DNA of 64,000 nt from an uncultured bacterium (lineage in GTDB: Bacteria > Actinomycetota > Coriobacteriia > Coriobacteriales > Coriobacteriaceae). Of the stretch, positions 29,091 through 37,336 are shown piece by piece. Each line of letters opens with the position of its first letter. Position 1 is the first letter of the stretch. The translations under genes were made by a program, and so were the position numbers. Location: NCBI GenBank assembly GCA_905216145.1, contig CAJMST010000009.1, positions 1 through 64,000 of the forward strand. Direction: 5' to 3'. The notes under the pieces were generated by a model. It was not told the DNA's origin. It did not search any database and saw only the letters and a program-made list of their open reading frames with translations.

Positions 29091-32000
29091 GACGGCCACC
29101 TCGATCCAGATCGCGATGACGACGAGCATGCATCCATGTCGCAGCAAAACACAGCATCGAAGCGCCGGCCAGATACGTCATAGTCAAGCCAGCCCCGCCC
29201 GCCTCAGGAAGCGTGGTCGAATACTTATTGGTAAAGGTCGGTGGGGTTGTAGAGCCGTTGTCATAGGTGACCTCGGTGTTTAGCTTTCCTTCTCCATTAG
29301 TCACGACAACCTTAACCTCATGTTTGGTCGTGTCATAGGCGATGTGGTCCTTGACATTGTTCTCGGCGCCCTCGGGGACGACCTCAGAGATGGTGTAAGT
29401 GTAGGTATCGGCCTTGTTGTAGTCGACGTTGAAGGAAACGTTTCCCATGGCATCGTTGGTCACCGTTTGGAGCACCCTGTCGTCGCCATCCTTAAGCACA
29501 AATGAGAACTGACCTTCCTTGAACGTTCCACCTTCGAGCACCTTCTTTGCGTTAATGACCACCTTGCCCGTCATGCGGTTGTCGTAGACCCAGATCTCGT
29601 CCTTTTTTGTATCGTCGATGATCTCCGCACCATCGACGATGTCCTTTGCCTTAGTTAGCGCAGCCTGATAATCCGCGTCGCTCGCGCCGCCCTTGAGCAT
29701 GATCCACGTGGGATCGGCCTTGGCATAGCCAACAGGCGCCTTGGTCTCCACGAGCTGGTAGAGCACGCAATTACTCATCTTCTTGTCGCTTGTGCCGAAC
29801 GAGATTTTGCCGTTGGCGTCGGTGGGGACGTCGATCGCGGCCTCGTCAAACGGCGTTCTGGCGTTCTCTACATTTCCGTCATCCGCAACCTGGCCCATAT
29901 CCACGCTGTAGAGCGTGAACTCCGCACCCTTGAGCGTCGCACCGACCTGCTGGGCATCGTACTTGGTCATCGTGATGCCGTAACCATTGCCACCCGCACT
30001 GGCGGAAGCGTTCTGGATGGTCCATATTTGCTCGTCGATCGCCGTGCCTTCCGTCACACCCGTAAGCTCGGCGGTATTGGAAAGAGACACCTTATCATTG
30101 GGGTTTCCAGTCGGTATAACCTCGTACTCGACCTTGAGGTATTTCTTGTCGGGCACATTAAGAGTCAACTTCGCACGCGAGCCAGATTCATCCTTGACTT
30201 GCTCCATCTTCGACGGATAGTCCTCATCAGCCAGCGGTGACCAGGCACCATTCACCCACTCATAGACCTTAAGCGTAGACGGGACCAGCGTGCACTTGGC
30301 ATCCATGGTGTCGACCAGCTCGAGGACATCAGTGCCACTCTTAAGATCGACAGCTGACTCGTTGACCAGAATGGTGTACTTGATGCGATTGCTATTACTA
30401 ATCTGTTCACCAGTCTTTTTGATTACGTTGTTCTTGACGGTGCCGCTACCGGATTCGAACTTCTTGCCTCCCGACTCGGCGCTGGCCGAGTTGGTGAACT
30501 TCACCTCGTTTGTGGAGGTATCGAGCTCACCACGCTTGACCGCCGTCTGATACGTAAGCTTGGCGTAACCGGCGTAGTCGCCGAGATCCGTCGTGGGAAT
30601 GGAGAAGGTGACCGTGTTGCCACTGCTGCTAACGTTGCCGGCGGCAAGCGCCTGACCCGTAACGACCTCCTTGGCCTCGCCTCCGCGCCCAAGCCCCGTA
30701 TGTTGCTCATAGGGGTTCTGCACGAGCGTGTACTTTGCGGAGCCTGAAACAAAGCTCATGCCATCTGGGAGGGTATCGGCTATGCTCAGCAGTGCGCCGC
30801 CCAGCTTTCCGGCTCCATAATATTCAAACTCGCCATTTGCGCCCTCCTTGCCCTTCTGGCGGTTCGCGTACACCGTCCAGTCGACGATCCAGGCGCCCTT
30901 CTCATCCGAGCCGTCAACGGTATGCCAATCGAAGTTCTCAACCCAAGACACCTTCGACTCCGCTTCCGGCTTCTCGATCGCAGGCGTCGTTTCTTGGTTG
31001 ACAACGTACTTGACAGGTTCGGTGAACGGCCACTGTAATTTCAGGCCCGGCGCGCTGACCGACGCAAAGTTTGAGTACCAGCCCGACAGCGCTTCTGATG
31101 TGGTGTCGTAGGTGATAACGGCGTAGTCCTCTTTCTCGAGGGCGGCTTTCACTTTGTCGTTAATAGAGATACTGAGGTCGTAGTTTTCCTTTGTTTCATT
31201 ACCCGGAAAGCTAGCCGTTGGATTCCAGTCGGTGCCCCGTTCCAGCACGGTATCGCCGATTTTAATGGTAATGGAGTTTTCGTCGACACCAAGTTTCTGC
31301 GACCATGCCGACTGAAACGTGTCCTTCACCGTCACCTCGCCTGGATGGACCGCATTGACGATCGCCTTCAGCGCGACGCGCGTCTCCCACGTCGCCCTGC
31401 CCGTCGTCGCCGCCTCATCGGATCTCACGAGCCTCTTGGTGATCGGCACAACACCCGTCAGCTGCGGCGTAAAACTGCCAGCATCGGTGCCAGATACGGA
31501 GCCTTCACGCTCGATGGTCGCACTGTTGCGCACGGTGTCGTACGAGCTCGTGTCGTTCATCTTTGTGTGATAAACGATGCAGTAGGTGGCGTACTTATCC
31601 TCAAGGTTATCCCGGAACTTATAGGAAAAGGAATTTTCCTTTGGGTCAAGGTTGCCTTTCCCAATCTCGACTCCGCTCGCCTCCGACTCGCCTTTGTAAA
31701 CCGTAAAGTAGTTGCCCGTATACGTCTGTTTTCCGTCCAGATAATCGGTGAACACGTAGCCGCTCATGTCGACTTTGAGCTTGCCTTGGTTGAGTCTGAC
31801 CGTCCACTTGATGTCCGACGGCGTGCCCGATCCGTTGGACTTGTCAATTATGTCGTAGCCGAATGTAACAGGCTCAGCCGTAGCTGTTTTGTTGTCGCCG
31901 TCGGTTGAGCCAGCCCAATTCCACGTTGCCGTATTGTCAGCTTTGATCAAATCGCCGTTGTTTGCCGAAACGCCGCTCTTCAGCACCGTTTCGTACGTGA

Positions 32001-32823
32001 TCGTGTGATCGCCCCGGGAAAGATTGCCCAGGCTGTCGAGGGTCACGGTCTGGCCGTCGATCTTCGGCTGTGGATTGAGCTTCTCTCCGTCGAGCATAAA
32101 GCTGTCGTTCACAAATTCAAAGTTCTCGCCCAGCGCATCGGTTAACTTGACGTTCGTGGCATACGACTCGACAGTGAGTTTAACGGTCCAGGTCACCTTG
32201 GCCACACCGTCTGAACCCTGAGAGTAAACCCCCGTCTTCTCTCCCGTCACCTTGCCGTCCTTGGTGGGAATATCGATCGATCCCTTACCAGGAAACTCGA
32301 CAGACACGTTGCTGCCGGATCCGGTATCCTTATTTGAAAGATGAAACGAGAAGTTTGCCGCAACATGGATGTCCGCAGGGCTATTCGCAAGCCACGCCTT
32401 GTCAAACGTAAAGAAGACCTTATTGTCCTTGATCTTCCACGTGCCAGCCCTGGCAGAGGTAGCCTCCGGACCTTCCATAAGGTCGCCACCGTCGTTATCG
32501 TCAACGGCGATGGTATCGGGAAACTTATAGACGGCGACGTTACTGCCAGTCGACGGCGCCTTACCAGTCCTGAAATACGCTGAGAAAGCTCCATAGAGCT
32601 TCGAAGTAGACGTTACGGCACCATTGAGCTCCTGAGTACGATACTCATCGGTATACAGCTTGACATCAACCGTCGCCGTATTCTCATCAATCACAATCGG
32701 CGTTGGTGTGCTCACATCCTCGGCGCGCACGGGGGCTGCGCCGTGAAACACTGCGGCGGTGAGGCTAATTAGAATGAAGATCAGGGCCGCCATACCCAGC
32801 GACCGTGAGCGGTGTGCGTCCAT
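29083..32823 (-). CDS. Large multidomain sortase-anchored adhesin/pilin
   Basis: 1246 residues. Signal peptide 1-34 ends near PVRA-ED. Several repeated beta domains follow that resemble isopeptide D2-like modules: each has a WTV(R/K)L or YTILVN strand followed by a (L/F)(T/V)D-x(2-4)-L motif, near residues 210, 340, 480, 660 and 850. A SpaA-like domain (GITMTKYDAQQVGATLKGAEF) precedes an FctA-type pilin isopeptide domain (KKVLEGGTFKEGQFSFVL to FTNKYS). The sorting signal is LPEAG, then a membrane helix and RRHRDLDRGGRRE. It leads a two-gene operon with the smaller pilin. No sortase C lies nearby. Target ligand unknown. Confidence 0.88.
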   Translation of the reverse strand: MDAHRSRSLGMAALIFILISLTAAVFHGAAPVRAEDVSTPTPIVIDENTATVDVKLYTDEYRTQELNGAVTSTSKLYGAFSAYFRTGKAPSTGSNVAVYKFPDTIAVDDNDGGDLMEGPEATSARAGTWKIKDNKVFFTFDKAWLANSPADIHVAANFSFHLSNKDTGSGSNVSVEFPGKGSIDIPTKDGKVTGEKTGVYSQGSDGVAKVTWTVKLTVESYATNVKLTDALGENFEFVNDSFMLDGEKLNPQPKIDGQTVTLDSLGNLSRGDHTITYETVLKSGVSANNGDLIKADNTATWNWAGSTDGDNKTATAEPVTFGYDIIDKSNGSGTPSDIKWTVRLNQGKLKVDMSGYVFTDYLDGKQTYTGNYFTVYKGESEASGVEIGKGNLDPKENSFSYKFRDNLEDKYATYCIVYHTKMNDTSSYDTVRNSATIEREGSVSGTDAGSFTPQLTGVVPITKRLVRSDEAATTGRATWETRVALKAIVNAVHPGEVTVKDTFQSAWSQKLGVDENSITIKIGDTVLERGTDWNPTASFPGNETKENYDLSISINDKVKAALEKEDYAVITYDTTSEALSGWYSNFASVSAPGLKLQWPFTEPVKYVVNQETTPAIEKPEAESKVSWVENFDWHTVDGSDEKGAWIVDWTVYANRQKGKEGANGEFEYYGAGKLGGALLSIADTLPDGMSFVSGSAKYTLVQNPYEQHTGLGRGGEAKEVVTGQALAAGNVSSSGNTVTFSIPTTDLGDYAGYAKLTYQTAVKRGELDTSTNEVKFTNSASAESGGKKFESGSGTVKNNVIKKTGEQISNSNRIKYTILVNESAVDLKSGTDVLELVDTMDAKCTLVPSTLKVYEWVNGAWSPLADEDYPSKMEQVKDESGSRAKLTLNVPDKKYLKVEYEVIPTGNPNDKVSLSNTAELTGVTEGTAIDEQIWTIQNASASAGGNGYGITMTKYDAQQVGATLKGAEFTLYSVDMGQVADDGNVENARTPFDEAAIDVPTDANGKISFGTSDKKMSNCVLYQLVETKAPVGYAKADPTWIMLKGGASDADYQAALTKAKDIVDGAEIIDDTKKDEIWVYDNRMTGKVVINAKKVLEGGTFKEGQFSFVLKDGDDRVLQTVTNDAMGNVSFNVDYNKADTYTYTISEVVPEGAENNVKDHIAYDTTKHEVKVVVTNGEGKLNTEVTYDNGSTTPPTFTNKYSTTLPEAGGAGLTMTYLAGASMLCFAATWMHARRHRDLDRGGRRE

Positions 32824-33156
32824 AGTTGTCCCTTAATTCCTACAACACAGTGTGGAATACGGCGAATCGTCGGATCGAACACAAGCCCCAACATCAACGA
32901 GAACCTACCTAGCGCATTGCAAGAACCCATTGGGGAGCACCTTCTAAGACGGTTCGTCTATGCCACAATGCATAAAATATAATATAGATACCAGTCATGT
33001 AAACCGCAGGTCAAGAGGTCTTTTAATTTAATACCAGTTGATATTTACCTGTTAACAGTTTTGTATCATACCGGCTATATTCGGTGGAATAATGTATATG
33101 TTTAAACAACCTTACTTTGGCTGGAAAGCCGATCGGGGGGATAGTCGCCCCAGCTG
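32824..33156. other. AT-rich leader and promoter region of the surface-protein operon
   Basis: About 330 bases with no ORF, clearly more AT-rich than the rest of the window between 32960 and 33110. It likely holds a long 5' leader for the surface-protein operon. Confidence 0.6.
32976..33003 (-). promoter_or_regulatory. Candidate promoter of the surface-protein operon
   Basis: On the minus strand TTTACA (32998-33003) and TATATT (32976-32981) are 16 bases apart. An overlapping alternative uses TTGACC (33009-33014) and TATCTA (32985-32990) with an 18-base spacer. Either leaves a leader of about 145 bases. Confidence 0.45.
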
Positions 33157-33187
33157 TGGTGCAAACTAACCCGTCCCCCTTGCACCA
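33157..33187. repeat. Palindromic element TGGTGCAA...TTGCACCA
   Basis: TGGTGCAA (33157-33164) pairs with TTGCACCA (33180-33187) around a core ending in CCGTCCCCC. It shares stem and GGGGAC-type core with the element at 27262-27296. Confidence 0.75.
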
Positions 33188-33219
33188 AAAAGGGCGCCGA
33201 CCATCGCGGTCGACGCCCT
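33187..33219 (-). terminator. Terminator of typA
   Basis: AGGGCGCCGACC (33191-33202) pairs with GGTCGACGCCCT (33208-33219) apart from one mismatch; the minus strand continues TTTTTGG. Confidence 0.85.
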
Positions 33220-33248
33220 TTCTTGTTAGTCGCTATAAAGCCCAGTGC

Positions 33249-35087
<1,839 letters not shown>

Positions 35088-35204
35088 GTAGTTCCCCTAT
35101 CTTCTATCCATATACAAACGGCACGCGTATGCGGCCCGCCCAGCGATACAACGCTCAGCGGGAATATTGAGCCTTTTACCGAAAACTCGTTTATTTTAGC
35201 GATT

Positions 35205-35654
35205 TTAGATAAGAGGGGTTTCCTCACCTGCAGGTTCAGGGTCGCTCCACATAAAACCATCGCCGGCGCCCATGCCCTCATACAGCACATATGCCGAAAA
35301 ACCACTCTCGAGCGTGGTTTCGAAGAAGCTCACGAGCAGAGCATCGTGATAGCCGCCGTCAATCTCGACGCAGCCAGTATAGCCGATGGCATAGCGGGCG
35401 ATACGGCCCAGGCCCTCGTCCTTAAGACCCATCTTGTGCTCGGAGATAAAGTTGGTGGCCGCCTCCAGGCACGCCTCCTCGCCGTCCTCGTCGAGTGCCG
35501 CCAGATAACGGTTGGAAGCAGCGTCCTCGATCGCCACAACTACGCCCGGATTCTCGCCGGCGGCAAGGTCGTCCAAGAACGCACCAATCAGGTCACACAC
35601 CATGGCGTCGAGCTCGGCGGAGACGTTACCGGCGTCCTGCATATCCTGTGCCAT
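35205..35654 (-). CDS. Conserved-looking hypothetical acidic protein
   Basis: 149 residues, not recognised. It is soluble and strongly acidic, without signal peptide or membrane helix. Two segments look structured: helix NVSAELDAMVCDLIGAFLDDL (about 9-31) and a mixed alpha/beta region from AIEDAASNRYLAALDEDGEEACLEAATNFI to ARYAIGYTGCVEIDGGYHDALLVSFFETTL. The ATG follows GGAAGG. It lies 30 bases before the next minus-strand gene's stop and 117 bases upstream of typA, so co-transcription with the BFN and small membrane protein genes is possible. Confidence 0.75.
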   Translation of the reverse strand: MAQDMQDAGNVSAELDAMVCDLIGAFLDDLAAGENPGVVVAIEDAASNRYLAALDEDGEEACLEAATNFISEHKMGLKDEGLGRIARYAIGYTGCVEIDGGYHDALLVSFFETTLESGFSAYVLYEGMGAGDGFMWSDPEPAGEETPLI

Positions 35655-35684
35655 CTTTAGACCTTCCCATCGAATCCGGCGTCG

Positions 35685-36074
35685 TTACAGTTCTTGTGCC
35701 TCGGCAGCGATCTTGGCGGCAGCGTCGCGGGCGCGCATCATATCCATCGCGCGCTTATCGAGCACCTTGATCTGACTGGTCAGCATTACCGCATCGACCA
35801 CGCCCCAGATCACCAGGCCCGTAGAGATCGAAAACCCAAGCGCACCAACTGTACCACGAAGGCGCGAGCAGATTGCCGCGACAAGGGCGGAGATGACAAC
35901 CATCTTGATAAACGAGCAGCGGCGTTCGCGAAGCGTGCGGGCCTGCGTCACATAGGCAATGCGAGCCGCCTCAGAAGCCTCCGAGCGCATCTGGGCCTCG
36001 CGGGCGATCGCAGCCGCCTCGGCCGACATACCGCCGGCCATCAGCGAACGCTCCGCATCCTGGCCGCCCCGCAT
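35685..36074 (-). CDS. Small membrane protein of unknown function
   Basis: Up to 129 residues. An Ala/Glu/Arg-rich helical N-terminus (about 10-52, AAAIAREAQMRSEASEAARI) precedes two membrane helices (about 56-76 and 80-102) and an Ala-rich charged C-terminal helix (105-129), which could form a coiled coil. The ATG at 36072-36074 directly abuts the stop codon of the BFN gene and lacks a clear ribosome-binding site; Met12 (GGAGCG upstream) is an alternative start. No family is recognised. Confidence 0.6.
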   Translation of the reverse strand: MRGGQDAERSLMAGGMSAEAAAIAREAQMRSEASEAARIAYVTQARTLRERRCSFIKMVVISALVAAICSRLRGTVGALGFSISTGLVIWGVVDAVMLTSQIKVLDKRAMDMMRARDAAAKIAAEAQEL

Positions 36075-36575
36075 TTAGAAGTCATCGGGGGAGAGCGTAT
36101 GGACGAACTCGTCGAACTTCTCGAACTCCTGCTCGTCGTCAACTTCCTCGGCATGGGCAGAAACGGTGCCCAGGCGATTCATGATGTCATCCTCCACAAA
36201 CATGGGGGCATTGCTGCGCACGGCAAGGGCAATGGCATCACTGGGACGGGCGTCGATCTTGCGCTCGTCACCATCGGCCAGTACGACGATCGTCGCGTAG
36301 AACACCGGCGGCTCGGCGCGAACGATCTCGATGCGCTCGAGTTTGGCGCCCAGGGCGTCAACGGTATCGAGCAGCAGGTCATGGGTAATCGGGCGCTCGG
36401 CGCGGCCGCTATCGATGCCGCGGCTGATGGCAGCAGCTTCAAACGAACCAGTCTGAATGGAAAGGGAACGCAGTGGCGCGGGCGAGTCCGACTTGCCGCA
36501 GCGCTCGCGAAGCACGATAAGCGATGGCACGGGACCGGCGGCCATGACGATGGTCTCTATGTCGACACGAACCAT
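36075..36575 (-). CDS. Bifunctional nuclease (BFN/DUF151) domain protein
   Basis: A 166-residue protein of the DUF151/BFN family, with PSLIVLRERCGKSDSPAPLRSLSIQIG-type N-terminus, RPITHDLLLDTVDALGAKLERIEI and the strong signature KIDARPSDAIALAVRSNAP. Plant members have reported DNase/RNase activity, and bacterial members are mostly uncharacterised. The C-terminal tail (about 150-166) is acidic. The ATG at 36573-36575 follows GGAGGTGTTCC; a longer upstream frame lacks a start signal. The small membrane protein gene follows without a gap. Confidence 0.88.
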   Translation of the reverse strand: MVRVDIETIVMAAGPVPSLIVLRERCGKSDSPAPLRSLSIQTGSFEAAAISRGIDSGRAERPITHDLLLDTVDALGAKLERIEIVRAEPPVFYATIVVLADGDERKIDARPSDAIALAVRSNAPMFVEDDIMNRLGTVSAHAEEVDDEQEFEKFDEFVHTLSPDDF

Positions 36576-36689
36576 GGAACACCTCCGGTACGTAGCGGTT
36601 AACACACGGCAGGGTCGCCGCATTGAATAGCTATACTACCCAATCTTTCGCACAGCACACAAAACCAAAATGAGATTTATCACAGACAA

Positions 36690-36722
36690 GAAAAAAGCCC
36701 CGAGGCAACGCCCCAGGGCTCT
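36690..36722 (-). terminator. Terminator of the tRNA-Ala/tRNA-Ile unit
   Basis: AGCCC-TGGGG / CCTCGGGGCT stem (about 36696-36720) followed by TTTTTTC on the minus strand. Confidence 0.8.
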
Positions 36723-36734
36723 TCACAGTTTTGA

Positions 36735-36811
36735 TGGTGGACCTGACAAGATTCGAACTTGTGACCTCCCGGTTATCAGCCGGACGCTCTAACCAACTGA
36801 GCTACAGGTCC
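36735..36811 (-). tRNA. tRNA-Ile(GAT), copy 1
   Basis: A 77-base tRNA with acceptor GGACCTG/CAGGTCC, discriminator A and encoded CCA; T loop GTTCGAATC. Anticodon GAT is complementary to 36775-36777. It is identical to the copy at 36959-37035. Confidence 0.97.
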
Positions 36812-36815
36812 ATCA

Positions 36816-36891
36816 TGGTGGAGGTTAGGGGGATCGAACCCCTGACCTCAGGCTTGCAAAGCCCGCGCTCTCCCAGCTGAGCTAAACCCCC
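36816..36891 (-). tRNA. tRNA-Ala(TGC)
   Basis: A 76-base tRNA: acceptor GGGGGTT/AACCTCC with one G-T pair, CCA encoded, D arm AGCTCAGCTGGGAGAG, T loop GTTCGATC. Anticodon TGC is complementary to 36856-36858. It is four bases from tRNA-Ile copy 1. Confidence 0.97.
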
Positions 36892-36902
36892 ACGGAGACA
36901 GT

Positions 36903-36947
36903 AATAAACACCCCAGCGGCGACTCGGCTCTCGCTGGGGTGTTTATT
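36903..36947 (-). terminator. Terminator between tRNA-Ile copy 2 and tRNA-Ala
   Basis: A 16-base perfect stem (36903-36918 with 36932-36947). The minus-strand side ends in GTTTATTACTG. It probably ends the unit of tRNA-Ile copy 2, although it lies upstream of the tRNA-Ala gene. Confidence 0.8.
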
Positions 36948-36958
36948 GCGAAAGAAAG

Positions 36959-37035
36959 TGGTGGACCTGACAAGATTCGAACTTGTGACCTCCCGGTTAT
37001 CAGCCGGACGCTCTAACCAACTGAGCTACAGGTCC
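36959..37035 (-). tRNA. tRNA-Ile(GAT), copy 2
   Basis: Base-for-base the same 77-base tRNA as copy 1, anticodon GAT. It lies upstream of the terminator at 36903-36947. Confidence 0.97.
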
Positions 37036-37107
37036 ATCGCGCAAGGGATATATTAGACGAGTCGTTACGCGCGCGTCAACAACTTTTTTTGAAAATCTTT
37101 GGAGGGG

Positions 37108-37243
37108 TTCGCCCCGGCCGCCCGGCGGCATATGAAGTCGCCTGCTCGGACAGTCCTGACTCGCACGGAGAGCACATTAAGTGCTCTCCGGCTCGTGCGG
37201 AACTCGCGATCGACTTCATATGCCGCCGGGCGGCCGGGGCGAA
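37108..37243. repeat. Long nested inverted repeat downstream of gyrA (element D)
   Basis: A perfect 33-base outer stem (37108-37140 with 37211-37243) encloses a 70-base loop with its own hairpin GGAGAGCAC (37167-37175) / GTGCTCTCC (37181-37189) and flanking CGCAC/GTGCG. The stem contains CATATG and is otherwise GC-rich. It lies between gyrA and the tRNA genes and codes for nothing recognisable. Confidence 0.9.
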
Positions 37244-37261
37244 CGCGGGTCCCTAGGTTTT

Positions 37262-37296
37262 CAAAAAAGCGGTCGGCGCGCAGGTGCGCCGACCGC
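37262..37296 (-). terminator. Terminator of the gyrBA operon
   Basis: An 11-base perfect stem (37269-37279 with 37286-37296) followed by TTTTTTGA on the minus strand, 41 bases after the gyrA stop codon. Confidence 0.92.
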
Positions 37297-37336
37297 CGAT
37301 ATATGGGGTCTGATAATTTTTACCAGCTAGGGCCTC

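Noticed and set aside
36735..37035. An rRNA operon because of the Ile-Ala tRNA pair
   Set aside because: No 16S or 23S sequence flanks the tRNAs.
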